Shown one piece after another: positions 1 through 11,065 of a stretch of DNA of 26,779 nt. Location: NCBI GenBank assembly GCA_035529735.1, contig DATKWE010000206.1, forward strand, positions 1 to 26,779, read 5' to 3'. Position 1 is the stretch's first letter. The number at the start of each line of letters is the position of its first letter. Source of the DNA: JAAXQD01 sp035529735 (GTDB lineage Bacteria; Desulfobacterota; Desulfobacteria; Desulfobacterales; UBA11574). Below the pieces are notes generated by a model. That model made no database searches and had not been told where the DNA came from. It saw only the letters and a list, made by a program, of their open reading frames with translations. The position numbers were made by a program, and so were the translations under genes.

Positions 1-2657
<2,657 letters not shown>

Positions 2658-2710
2658 ACAAAATATTTGACACAAATATTGTGAACTCTTTTATTGTTTT
2701 TATATTCAAA

Positions 2711-2722
2711 TTGTCAAAGAAC
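2711..2722 (-). promoter_or_regulatory. boxA-like antitermination site before 23S
   Basis: The minus strand reads GTTCTTTGACAA about 55 nt upstream of the 23S 5' end, close to the bacterial rRNA boxA consensus TGCTCTTTAACA. boxA RNA binds NusB-S10 to keep RNA polymerase from terminating in untranslated rRNA. This is the third boxA-like copy in the operon, after those in the leader and the tRNA spacer. The functional role is inferred from the motif and its position. Confidence 0.5.
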
Positions 2723-2817
2723 TAAATGCTTACAAACGAGCTAAAAGCTCAAAGGTATAAATTCAAATTATCATTTTTCATCTTTGAACTTTTACCTTTC
2801 AACTCTCAGTTTTTATC

Positions 2818-2893
2818 TGGTGGAGGTGAACGGGATCGAACCGATGACCTCCTGCGTGCAAGGCAGGCGCTCTCCCAGCTGAGCTACACCCCC
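2818..2893 (-). tRNA. tRNA-Ala (anticodon TGC)
   Basis: The complement folds as a full 76-nt tRNA starting GGGGGTGTAGCTCAGCTGGG and ending CACCTCCACCA, so the CCA is encoded. The anticodon loop has TGC, decoding GCA and wobble partners. The acceptor stem carries the G3-U70 pair that is the identity element for alanyl-tRNA synthetase. It lies in the 16S-23S spacer between tRNA-Ile and 23S, the commonest bacterial arrangement. Confidence 0.98.
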
Positions 2894-2936
2894 ACGAAAT
2901 TGCATATTTGCAATATTCCAAAACCCGAATTCGATA

Positions 2937-3014
<78 letters not shown>

Positions 3015-3094
3015 TTTCGATTGCGGAATGTGAATTGCAAAAAGGAGAAAATCCAAAATCTGCAATCCGATTGAGCCTATTATCCGCTTAAAAA

Positions 3095-3105
3095 TTTAAA
3101 GAGCA
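3095..3105 (-). promoter_or_regulatory. boxA site in the 16S-tRNA spacer
   Basis: The minus strand reads TGCTCTTTAAA, nearly identical to the E. coli rRNA boxA core TGCTCTTTAACA, between 16S and tRNA-Ile. A spacer boxA normally renews the antitermination complex before 23S is transcribed. It lies just downstream (in RNA direction) of the 3' half of the 16S processing stem. Confidence 0.6.
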
Positions 3106-3108
3106 ATG

Positions 3109-3137
3109 CTTGATCTCTCAAAACTAAATAGTGACAG
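3109..3137 (-). repeat. 3' half of 16S rRNA processing stem
   Basis: This 29-nt block is the reverse complement, with about two mismatches, of 4824-4852 on the other side of 16S. In the transcript the two halves pair to loop out the 16S precursor, the usual RNase III substrate. Shared core on the plus strand: AAACTAAATAGTGACAG here against CTGTCACTATTTAGTTT there. The pairing is seen directly; RNase III cleavage is inferred. Confidence 0.8.
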
Positions 3138-3194
3138 TTAAAGTCAGGTCTTACAAACTTTCTTCAGATCAATATTAATAATTTTGCATCCTTA

Positions 3195-4758
<1,564 letters not shown>

Positions 4759-4823
4759 AACACAATAATTGCAACTGATTTTATACAGGTGCAATCAATT
4801 AACTATGAGACCTAACTCACAAG

Positions 4824-4852
4824 CTGTCACTATTTAGTTTTCAAAGATCAAG
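4824..4852 (-). repeat. 5' half of 16S processing stem, containing leader boxA
   Basis: Leader sequence upstream of 16S that pairs with 3109-3137. The minus strand reads TTGATCTTTGAAAACTAAAT, in which GATCTTTGAAAAC also resembles a boxA site. The same segment may therefore serve first in antitermination and then in 16S excision. That dual use is an inference from the overlap of the two motifs. Confidence 0.7.
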
Positions 4853-4911
4853 AACGCCATTAAAAATAACGGCTTTTTATTACATTGACACAAAAAACAA
4901 TAAGCACATTT

Positions 4912-4962
4912 ATTATATTATTTTAATCCAATTTGTCAATGTTTTTTTTATTTTTTTTCCGC
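4912..4962 (-). promoter_or_regulatory. rRNA promoter P2 with UP-like element
   Basis: Minus-strand -35 TTGACA (4934-4939) and -10 TATAAT (4912-4917), both perfect sigma70 consensus, 16 bp apart. Immediately upstream the minus strand is a run of A tracts (GGAAAAAAAATAAAAAAAAC, 4943-4962), which fits an UP element contacting the RNA polymerase alpha subunits. Predicted transcription start is near 4905, about 150 nt before mature 16S, leaving room for the boxA/processing leader. This is the strongest promoter in the window by sequence. Confidence 0.85.
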
Positions 4963-5009
4963 ACATTTGAAACAAGATTTCAACCTGTTTAAGTCGAACG
5001 GAAACAATA

Positions 5010-5038
5010 TTTTTAAAATTAATCGTTCGCTTTGTCAA
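5010..5038 (-). promoter_or_regulatory. possible upstream rRNA promoter P1
   Basis: Minus-strand TTGACA (5033-5038), a 17-bp spacer and TAAAAA (5010-5015), about 100 bp upstream of P2. The -35 box contains the TGA stop codon of tyrS. Tandem promoters are common for rRNA operons. The -35 is perfect but the -10 matches only 4 of 6, so this is moderate evidence. Confidence 0.4.
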
Positions 5039-6375
5039 GCATTATTTTTGATTATTTTTATTTTATGATACCTTTTTTTTCCGGCCCTTAACAGTATCTC
5101 CTGATCAACGATATCTCGCTCGGTCAACAGATCGTCAAACGATTCTATCCGTTGGCCGTTAACATAAGCCCCTCCCTGCTCGATGAGCCTTCTGGCATGA
5201 CTTCCCGAGCTTGCAAGGCCCACCATCTGATAGAGTTTGAAGGCCGGAATTCCCTCTTTGAACCGGTCTAATTCTATAATGGAATGTGGGGTCGAATCAA
5301 TTTCCACGGCCGGCAAATCACCATCCAACTGCCCTTGAGCATTATTGACTTCAGCACCATTTCTTGGAACCGAACTTGACGGCAGGATCTCTTCGGGAAC
5401 AACTCGAGGGCCAAACATGCTTTCCGCAGCACGATATGCTTTGAGGGCTTCTTCTCTTCCATGTGCGAGCTGCGTGACTTCAAAGGCCAATATGACCTTG
5501 GCGCTGTTTAAATCGGCACCGCTTAATTTTTCGAGGGCCCGGATCTCTTCTATGGGTAAAAATGTAAAAAGGGCCATAAATCTGACGACATCCCGATCGT
5601 CCGTGTTTATCCAGTATTGATAATATTCATAGGGAGATGTTTTAGCCGGATCAAGCCACACAGCCCCGTCTGCTGTTTTACCCATCTTAGCACCGGTGCT
5701 GGTGGTTATCAAAGGAAAGGTAATGCCAAATGCAGTTTCTTGGCGAACTCTTCGAATCAATTCAATTCCGGCAACAATATTGCCCCATTGATCGCTTCCC
5801 CCCATCTGCAATCTGCATGCGTGATGGCCATAAAGTTCCAAAAAATCATATGCTTGCAAAAGCATGTAGTTAAATTCAATAAAATTGAGCCCCTCTTCGG
5901 ATTCAAGACGCATTTTATAGCTTTCAACCTTTATCATTCGATTCACAGAGAAATGTCGGCCAAAATCTCTTAAAAACGGAATATATTCCAGCTTAGTCAA
6001 CCAGTCGGCATTGTTCAACATCAGCGCCTTTCCCTCTCTGAAATCGAGAAATCGGGAAAGCTGTTTTTTGATGCCAACGGCATTTTCTTCAACCATCTCG
6101 GGGGTCAGCAACTTCCGCATCTCGGTCTTTCCACTCGGGTCCCCCACCAGGCCGGTACCGCCTCCCACAAGGGCTATCGGTCGATGTCCCTGTCTTTGAA
6201 CGTGCGCCAGCGACATGATCGGGACCAGGCTTCCGACATGGAGGCTGGATGCTGTTGGGTCAAAACCGATATAACACGTGGCCTGTTCGGCTTCGAGATA
6301 ATTCCTCAGTTCTTGCTCATGGGTGGTCTGCTCTATAAATCCTCGTTCTTTAAGGACATCGATTAAGTTCGCCAT
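5035..6375 (-). CDS. tyrS: Tyrosyl-tRNA synthetase
   Basis: Class Ic aminoacyl-tRNA synthetase that activates tyrosine with ATP and charges tRNA-Tyr in the cytoplasm. The 446 residues show the HIGH-type signature HVGS at 46-49 within the block FDPTASSLHVGSLVP, the GGSDQWGN substrate-binding motif (192-199), and KMGKT (230-234) as the KMSKS equivalent. A C-terminal S4-type RNA-binding domain spans about 378-440 (PAFKLYQMVGLASSGSHARR). Between the catalytic and S4 domains (about 322-366) is a longer, Ser/Asn/Gly-rich linker than in the E. coli enzyme, probably flexible. The ATG is preceded by AGAGGAT at good spacing. It follows rny after a 326-bp repeat-bearing spacer and precedes the rRNA promoters; its stop codon lies in the possible P1 -35 box. 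Confidence 0.97.
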   Translation of the reverse strand: MANLIDVLKERGFIEQTTHEQELRNYLEAEQATCYIGFDPTASSLHVGSLVPIMSLAHVQRQGHRPIALVGGGTGLVGDPSGKTEMRKLLTPEMVEENAVGIKKQLSRFLDFREGKALMLNNADWLTKLEYIPFLRDFGRHFSVNRMIKVESYKMRLESEEGLNFIEFNYMLLQAYDFLELYGHHACRLQMGGSDQWGNIVAGIELIRRVRQETAFGITFPLITTSTGAKMGKTADGAVWLDPAKTSPYEYYQYWINTDDRDVVRFMALFTFLPIEEIRALEKLSGADLNSAKVILAFEVTQLAHGREEALKAYRAAESMFGPRVVPEEILPSSSVPRNGAEVNNAQGQLDGDLPAVEIDSTPHSIIELDRFKEGIPAFKLYQMVGLASSGSHARRLIEQGGAYVNGQRIESFDDLLTERDIVDQEILLRAGKKRYHKIKIIKNNA

Positions 6376-6421
6376 ACGGTAATCCTCTTAGAAAATAGGA
6401 AATGGGAATTAGAAAATATAT

Positions 6422-6606
6422 AACCACAAATGGACGCAAATGTAATTAAAAGATGAGAAGGTCTCGGAAAACAGGAAGTTAAGAAGATCAGAAGGTCGGA
6501 GACTCTCGTACATGCCAACTTTCTTACCTTCTCACCTTCTTGCTCTTCACCTTCTTACCTTCTTATTTTTCAAAATATTTGTGTTTATTCGTGTTCATCC
6601 GTGGTT
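6422..6606. repeat. Intergenic imperfect palindrome with AGAAGGT-type repeats
   Basis: The 326-bp rny-tyrS gap (6376-6701) holds no credible gene. Its ends are AACCACAAATGGACGCAAAT (6422-6441) and, inverted, ATTCGTGTTCATCCGTGGTT (6587-6606), matching at 15 of 20 positions. Inside, purine-rich units such as GAGAAGGT and AAGAAGATCAGAAGGT on the left face pyrimidine-rich complements (TTACCTTCTCACCTTCTTG and similar) on the right. The whole region is therefore a degenerate inverted repeat of about 185 bp containing short tandem repeats. A plus-strand frame through it would contain FIRVHPWF, a peptide string I recall from spurious frames over dispersed repeats in many bacterial genomes. Probably a dispersed non-coding repeat; function unknown. 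Confidence 0.6.
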
Positions 6607-6701
6607 TCCCTTATCCTCTTTCCTCTTTTATCTTTCCTATTTCTGGATTAAATGTTTTGGTTTTTGGTGCTTGAAATTTGTATTTTTAAACACAAGGTCT
6701 C

Positions 6702-8264
6702 TTATTTGTTGGCATACTCTACAGCCCTGGTCTCACGAATCACCATTACTTTGATTTGACCTGGAAAGGTTAACGACTCTTCAATTTTTTTAGCAATATC
6801 TCTGCTGAGAAGGGTTGCCTCTTCATCAGAAATAATCCCGCTTTCCACAATAACCCTTAGCTCTCTCCCGGCTTGAATTGCATAAGTGTTTGAAACCCCT
6901 TTAAATGAATTTGCTATGTTTTCAAGATCTTCCAATCTTTTTATATAGTTTTCAAGCAATTCTTTACGGGCCCCCGGCCTGGCCCCCGACAATGCGTCTG
7001 CAGCTTGTATCAGCAAATCATAAACCGAATCCGGCGGCACATCTTCATGATGGGCAGCAATCGCATGCACAATTTTAGGGGTTTCACCAAATTTTTTCGC
7101 CAACTTAGAGCCGATGATTGCGTGTTGCCCTTCAACCTCATGATCAATGGCCTTTCCGATATCATGCAGCAGCCCCATGCGTTTTGCCAGTTTAGGGTTA
7201 AGACCCAACTCAGACGCCATAATACCACCCAACACCCCAACCTCAATTGAATGTTGTAACACATTTTGGGCATAACTGGTGCGAAATTTTAACTGCCCGA
7301 TATATTTAATAAGCTCGTTATGGATACCGTGAACGCCCAAATCAAAGGCCGCCTGTTCTCCAGCCTCTTTGATCGTCAAATCAACTTCTTGTTCTACTTT
7401 TTTGACGACATCCTCGATACGGGCCGGATGGATTCGACCGTCGGCTATCAACCGGATCAGCGAAAGCCTGGCAACTTCACGTCGAACCGGATTAAAACCT
7501 GACAAGATAACGGCCTCGGGGGTATCATCAATAATAAGATCGATTCCTGTTGCAGCCTCTATCGCACGGATATTTCGACCTTCCCTCCCGATTATTCTCC
7601 CCTTCATTTCATCGTTCGGGAGCTGAACCACCGACACCGTTCGCTCAGCAACAAAATCACCGGCGTATCTCTGAATCGCAGTCGCCATTATCTCTGCAGA
7701 TTTTTTATCCGCCTGTTCTTTTGCTTCATTCTCTATCCTTTTTATTATTTTGGCGCCTTCATAACGCGCCTCGTTCTCCATGGCCCTGATAAGAAGCTCC
7801 TTGGCCTGATCCGCTGTTAAACCGGAAATCTTTTCGAGCTGCCGCTTCTGTTCTTCAATGAGCTCGTCGTATTTTTTCTCCTTTTGTTCGACCTCTTCCT
7901 CTTTCATGACAAACTTCTTTTCTTTCCGTGAAATATCCCGTTCCCGACGTTCGGCTTGCTCGAGTTTGCGTTCGATATTTTCCTCTTTTTGCATCAACCT
8001 TTTTTCTTTCTTTTTCAATTCAAATAGAGTGTCTTTGGTTTCAGCATCGAACTCGCTTTTCATTCTAAAAAGCCTGTCTTTAACCTCCAGCTTGGCCTCT
8101 TTAATCAACGTTTCGGATCTCAACTTTGCATCTTCTAATATTCGTAATGTCTCTTTTTCAGCCGCCTTAACTTTTTGAGCGACCATTAATCCTTTGACCC
8201 AAAAGGCAATTGCAAAACCTATAACAAATGCAACTATGCCGATTAATAAATTATATTCACTCAT
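6702..8264 (-). CDS. rny: Ribonuclease Y
   Basis: Membrane-anchored endoribonuclease that initiates mRNA decay, and the main RNase of this type where RNase E is absent or secondary. Layout of the 520 residues: one N-terminal transmembrane helix (about 5-25), a long Glu/Lys-rich coiled coil (about 30-200), a KH RNA-binding domain with GRIIGREGRN (222-231), and an HD phosphohydrolase domain with catalytic His367-Asp368 in LLHDIGK and a second metal-site stretch AAHHED (404-409). Length matches the family. The start ATG has a strong GGAGAAGG ribosome site. It follows the probable 6S RNA after about 300 bp and precedes tyrS, all on the same strand. Confidence 0.97.
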   Translation of the reverse strand: MSEYNLLIGIVAFVIGFAIAFWVKGLMVAQKVKAAEKETLRILEDAKLRSETLIKEAKLEVKDRLFRMKSEFDAETKDTLFELKKKEKRLMQKEENIERKLEQAERRERDISRKEKKFVMKEEEVEQKEKKYDELIEEQKRQLEKISGLTADQAKELLIRAMENEARYEGAKIIKRIENEAKEQADKKSAEIMATAIQRYAGDFVAERTVSVVQLPNDEMKGRIIGREGRNIRAIEAATGIDLIIDDTPEAVILSGFNPVRREVARLSLIRLIADGRIHPARIEDVVKKVEQEVDLTIKEAGEQAAFDLGVHGIHNELIKYIGQLKFRTSYAQNVLQHSIEVGVLGGIMASELGLNPKLAKRMGLLHDIGKAIDHEVEGQHAIIGSKLAKKFGETPKIVHAIAAHHEDVPPDSVYDLLIQAADALSGARPGARKELLENYIKRLEDLENIANSFKGVSNTYAIQAGRELRVIVESGIISDEEATLLSRDIAKKIEESLTFPGQIKVMVIRETRAVEYANK

Positions 8265-8311
8265 TATCCTTCTCCCTGGAAATGTTTATATCCTATCAAC
8301 CCAGTTAAAGA

Positions 8312-8340
8312 TTAATATGTATATCGTTAAGACATTACAA
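8312..8340 (-). promoter_or_regulatory. possible rny promoter
   Basis: Minus-strand TTGTAA (8335-8340), 17-bp spacer, TATTAA (8312-8317), about 50 bp before the rny start. Each box matches 4 of 6 consensus bases, so this is only a candidate. Confidence 0.3.
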
Positions 8341-8562
8341 AACTGTCTCGTTTTATCCGTTTAATTTTTCATATCAGATAAAAACGAAATTGCCTATTTT
8401 ATGAGATGCCGTATAGAAGACCGTATTATGAGGTAGATCGGAATGAGATTTTAAGGAGGAAAAAGGTAAGGCTATCTTTTCGATGTTTAATAAATTAAAA
8501 AATGGACGGGTACCGCAACAGGCCGAGTAAATTTTTTCAGCGCTTTTTCGGAATCTGAATTA
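8341..8562. other. AT-rich spacer between 6S RNA and rny, nothing recognised
   Basis: No frame with a ribosome site or recognisable protein, no clear intrinsic terminator and no repeat pair was found. A short self-complementary AAAAAGCGCT near 8542-8551 is too weak to call a terminator for the 6S transcript. Confidence 0.5.
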
Positions 8563-8752
8563 AGCAGGACCCCTGCCACAATGCCGTGTTGGGAGGTCTT
8601 TGAACCATAAAAATAAAGTGGGTGCCTTATAATTTCTTTAGGCTTTTCTGTACAAGCAGAACCTGCGCACCAAAATCAGAGAAAGCTCCCTTTAAATGGA
8701 TGTTGGGTCAAAGAACATCTTCCAATCACAAACACGGCAGGGGCCGCAAGCT
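8563..8752 (-). ncRNA. ssrS: 6S RNA (probable)
   Basis: 6S RNA mimics an open promoter and sequesters the housekeeping sigma-RNA polymerase holoenzyme. On the minus strand the segment forms the expected nested architecture of about 185 nt. A closing stem CCCCTGCC (8736-8743) pairs with GGCAGGGG (8570-8577), continued by CCGTGTT/AACACGG (8731-8737 with 8584-8590). A second stem TCTTTGACCC (8705-8714) pairs with GGTTCAAAGA (8597-8606). Inside that is a large unpaired middle and an apical stem GGTGC/GCACC enclosing AGAAAAGCCTAAAG, similar to the conserved GAGAAGCCTTAAAA of E. coli 6S. It sits directly downstream of zapA, a frequent neighbour of ssrS in proteobacteria. An overlapping plus-strand frame (8622-8843) is not protein-like. 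The fold was traced by eye and ends are approximate. Confidence 0.72.
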
Positions 8753-8907
8753 TGTGTCAAAAAGTGCAAAAACCTTCAAGGTCGTGTTTTATTCCGGGAG
8801 GATCACAAGAGATAACTATCTTGTCCTCTATGGATACAGATAAAAAGGAGGGTAGTGGAAATAAAACAACATGTTACAGATTCTTGATATCAATTTTTCG
8901 ATAACTT

Positions 8908-9201
8908 TCAGCCAGTTACTGCCCCACCGAGCGCATGTATCAGATTCGCCGATCTTTTCGAAATATTACTTAACAAATCTGAATGACTTTTTTTTAATTC
9001 AACATTTTCATTGGCTATATTAAGTGCAGCCAAGAGCAAAGTGGTAAGTTTAGTGCCAGATGATTGACTCGGATGTTGTTTTTCGATTCTGGCCACCTCT
9101 TCGACCAGATAATCCGCAACCTCTTTGGCATGGGTTACATTGGATTCCGCCTTAAATGTATAAGGCTGACCAAAAAGCTCTATCGTTACAAGTTGTTCCA
9201 A
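8908..9201 (-). CDS. zapA: Cell division protein ZapA
   Basis: Small cytoplasmic FtsZ-binding protein that crosslinks protofilaments and stabilises the Z-ring. The 97 residues have the family layout: a beta-rich N-terminal head (VTIELFGQPYTFKAES, about 5-20), then a helix with the HAKEVADYL(V)EEVARIE segment, the conserved LTTLLLAALNIANE stretch (about 52-65) and a C-terminal coiled coil. The frame opens with TTG at 9201; an in-frame stop lies a few codons upstream, so no longer form exists, and the nearest AAAGG is rather far, making initiation unusual. It lies 42 bp after zapB and about 155 bp before the 6S RNA. Confidence 0.9.
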   Translation of the reverse strand: MEQLVTIELFGQPYTFKAESNVTHAKEVADYLVEEVARIEKQHPSQSSGTKLTTLLLAALNIANENVELKKSHSDLLSNISKRSANLIHALGGAVTG

Positions 9202-9243
9202 TGAGTATGTCTTTTACCTTTCCAAAACCTTCCTTTGCGGTCA

Positions 9244-9486
9244 CTACCCAGCTTCCGTAATATCCCCTAGTCTGACCAAAAGACTGTCAACCTTTGACCG
9301 GATTAAGGCTCTCTCTTGCGAATAATCGCTTTCAGCCTCATTTTTGCCTTGAAGCTCTTCCTCTAACCTCTTGATTTTATCCCTAAGTTCTAAGTTGGCC
9401 GTTTCGTGCGATTTTAAAACATCGATCAATTTTTCAACTTTTTTCTCAATTTCCTCAAATTGTCCTACAATAAATTCGTTGTCCAA
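9244..9486 (-). CDS. zapB: ZapB-like cell division coiled-coil protein
   Basis: An 80-residue, highly charged, almost wholly helical coiled coil (EIEKKVEKLIDVLKSHETAN, then ELRDKIKRLEEELQG), matching ZapB in size and character. ZapB is recruited to the division ring by ZapA, whose gene follows 42 bp later, so pairing by context supports the call. The sequence itself is low-complexity and could be another short coiled-coil protein. It starts with TTG at 9486, with GAGGTG about 8 nt upstream as a good ribosome site. A promoter candidate lies just upstream, overlapping the stop codon of the nucleotidyltransferase gene. Confidence 0.75.
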   Translation of the reverse strand: MDNEFIVGQFEEIEKKVEKLIDVLKSHETANLELRDKIKRLEEELQGKNEAESDYSQERALIRSKVDSLLVRLGDITEAG

Positions 9487-9513
9487 TCTTACACCTCACA
9501 ATAATACTGGTTT

Positions 9514-9543
9514 AATATAATCTCACATATCACCGAAAGTCAA
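9514..9543 (-). promoter_or_regulatory. probable zapB-zapA promoter
   Basis: Minus-strand -35 TTGACT (9538-9543, 5 of 6) and -10 TATATT (9514-9519, 5 of 6) with an 18-bp spacer. The -35 box contains the TGA stop codon of the upstream nucleotidyltransferase gene. It would give a leader of about 20 nt that includes the GAGGTG ribosome site of zapB. Confidence 0.5.
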
Positions 9544-10304
9544 GACCTATTCCGAATCCGGTTACGCATAATACTTTCTGCCTGAATAAGATCTTGTGGA
9601 TTGTTGACCCCAACGGTCTCCTCCCAATCGTCGCCAACCATTACGCCAGCAACCCGCCCTTCCCTATATCCAATTTCAACAACATCCGTCAGATAAAACT
9701 CACCCTGAACATTATCCGATTTTACCTGTTTCAACGAATCGAATAAGAACGCCTTTCTCACGCAATAAATACCGGTATTAATGGTTTTTATTCTCTTTTG
9801 TTCCGTTGAAGCGTCTGCCTCCTCTGCGATCCCCAATAACCGACGGTTTTCATCAAAGAGAATCCTTCCATATCCCTCGGGGTTATCGAGATCGACGGCC
9901 AATAGCGATATATCGCGCTTGCCGTTAACATGATCTTCAAAAAGCCGCATTAACGTTCCATAAGTAATTAACGGAACATCTCCGCACAAAATAATCACTT
10001 CCTTCGTGTTATCAGACAGATAAGGAAGTGCGCACAAAACAGCATGACCCGTTCCGAGCTGTTCTTCTTGCACGGCAAAGAAAATATCGGTATTTTCTGA
10101 CACCACACTTCGAACTTTTTCAGCCTGACTCCCGATAACCAAGACCACGTTCTGACCCGCAATTTTTTGGGCGGTCTCCACAACATACATCACCATGGGT
10201 TTGCCCAGTATCTCGTGAAGCACCTTGGCTTTCGGAGATTTCATTCGGGTTCCCTGGCCTGCCGCAAGTATGATTACAGCCGGTTCTCTTTCGGTATTTG
10301 CCAT
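9540..10304 (-). CDS. Stand-alone GlmU-type nucleotidyltransferase (uridyltransferase domain only)
   Basis: A 254-residue Rossmann-type NTP transferase closely resembling the N-terminal half of GlmU, which makes UDP-GlcNAc from GlcNAc-1-phosphate and UTP. Visible motifs: LAAGQGTRMKS (13-23) for nucleotide binding, K28 in KVLHEILGKP, QLGTGHA (82-88), GDVPL (108-112, metal Asp109), NTG (176-178), EFYLTD (202-207) and GVNN (232-235, metal Asn234). All are in place, so it should be active. The left-handed beta-helix acetyltransferase half found in ordinary GlmU (about 450 residues) is absent; the frame ends cleanly and zapB follows. A real bifunctional GlmU may be encoded elsewhere, and the true sugar substrate is uncertain. 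The ATG lacks a clear ribosome site; the upstream stretch is A/T only. Confidence 0.85.
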   Translation of the reverse strand: MANTEREPAVIILAAGQGTRMKSPKAKVLHEILGKPMVMYVVETAQKIAGQNVVLVIGSQAEKVRSVVSENTDIFFAVQEEQLGTGHAVLCALPYLSDNTKEVIILCGDVPLITYGTLMRLFEDHVNGKRDISLLAVDLDNPEGYGRILFDENRRLLGIAEEADASTEQKRIKTINTGIYCVRKAFLFDSLKQVKSDNVQGEFYLTDVVEIGYREGRVAGVMVGDDWEETVGVNNPQDLIQAESIMRNRIRNRS

Positions 10305-10354
10305 GTATTTTTTTAAAATTTAGTATTAACTATCGTTATGAAAAATTGGGTGAT

Positions 10355-10468
10355 AGCCGTTTCAAAACCTTCCGGCGAGTGATTTTTGAGTCTTTTGCCG
10401 AAAAGCGCATAGCGCTGGAGCGCGTTCCAAACGGTTCAAACCCACGAAGTGGAGATTTTAAAACGGCT
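10355..10468. repeat. Multi-hairpin intergenic element
   Basis: Part of a 321-bp gap (10305-10625) with no credible gene. Outer arms AGCCGTTTCAAAA (10355-10367) and TTTTAAAACGGCT (10456-10468) are inverted with 12 of 13 matches. Between them are smaller inverted pairs: CGGC/GCCG (10373-10376 with 10397-10400), GCGC/GCGC (10405-10408 with 10412-10415) and a perfect CCAC-GAA-GTGG hairpin (10442-10452). The design suggests either a dispersed REP/MITE-like repeat or a structured RNA. I do not recognise the family. Confidence 0.5.
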
Positions 10469-10505
10469 TCTATTCATTATATGTCGATCTTTAACGAGAA
10501 TCTAC

Positions 10506-10538
10506 AAAAAAAGGGCAAACCTTATAATGGGTCTGCCC
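10506..10538 (-). terminator. Intrinsic terminator of the atp operon
   Basis: The minus strand forms GGGCAGACC-CATTATAA-GGTTTGCCC, a 9-bp stem with one G-U pair, followed immediately by seven T residues. It lies about 90 bp after the atpC stop codon and closes the ATP synthase transcript before the nucleotidyltransferase gene. Confidence 0.9.
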
Positions 10539-10625
10539 TCAACACAAAAAGATGAGATCACCTATCCCATTTTCAGGGATAATTTCAGGTTATGAATTCA
10601 AAATCCGATACAATAAAGACACGTA

Positions 10626-11036
10626 TTATCGCGTTTCAGCCAGCCTTACACGATGCAGAGCCCTTTCCAGAGCTGCTCTGGCCCTGTTAAAATCGATATC
10701 TTCGGCCTTCGCTTGTGCCATACGCTGCTGAGCGCGTTCTATCGAAGATTTGGCACGATCAACGTCGATATCTCTTCGCCGTTCAGCAGATTCTGCCAGT
10801 ACGGTAACTTTATCAGGCAATGCCTCTGCAAACCCACCACTGATAAAAACGAATTTTTCAACCCCTTTGGCATCCGTATAATGCATCGTGCCTGTTTTCA
10901 GGGTTGTCAAAAACGGCGTGTGGCCAATCAGCACACCAAACTCTCCTAAGCTGCCGGGCGCCACAACGATCTGGACTTCCTCGTCAACGACATACTTCTC
11001 TGGGGTGACAACTTCTAATCTAATATTTCCAGCCAT
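10626..11036 (-). CDS. atpC: F1 ATP synthase epsilon subunit
   Basis: Central-stalk subunit that couples rotation of gamma to the c-ring and can inhibit ATP hydrolysis. The 136 residues show the N-terminal beta-sandwich (IRLEVVTPEKYVVDEEVQIV, then GSLGEFGVLIGHTPFLT) and a C-terminal two-helix hairpin rich in Ala/Arg (about 88-136). It is the last gene of the F1 operon, 29 bp after atpD, and is followed by a strong intrinsic terminator. The ATG has AAGGT about 6 nt upstream. Confidence 0.97.
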   Translation of the reverse strand: MAGNIRLEVVTPEKYVVDEEVQIVVAPGSLGEFGVLIGHTPFLTTLKTGTMHYTDAKGVEKFVFISGGFAEALPDKVTVLAESAERRRDIDVDRAKSSIERAQQRMAQAKAEDIDFNRARAALERALHRVRLAETR

Positions 11037-11065
11037 GGTATAACCTTATATTTTCTCTCTCTGCT

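Noticed and set aside
8622..8843. 73-codon plus-strand frame
   Set aside because: It overlaps the probable 6S RNA, has no ribosome site and no protein-like features.
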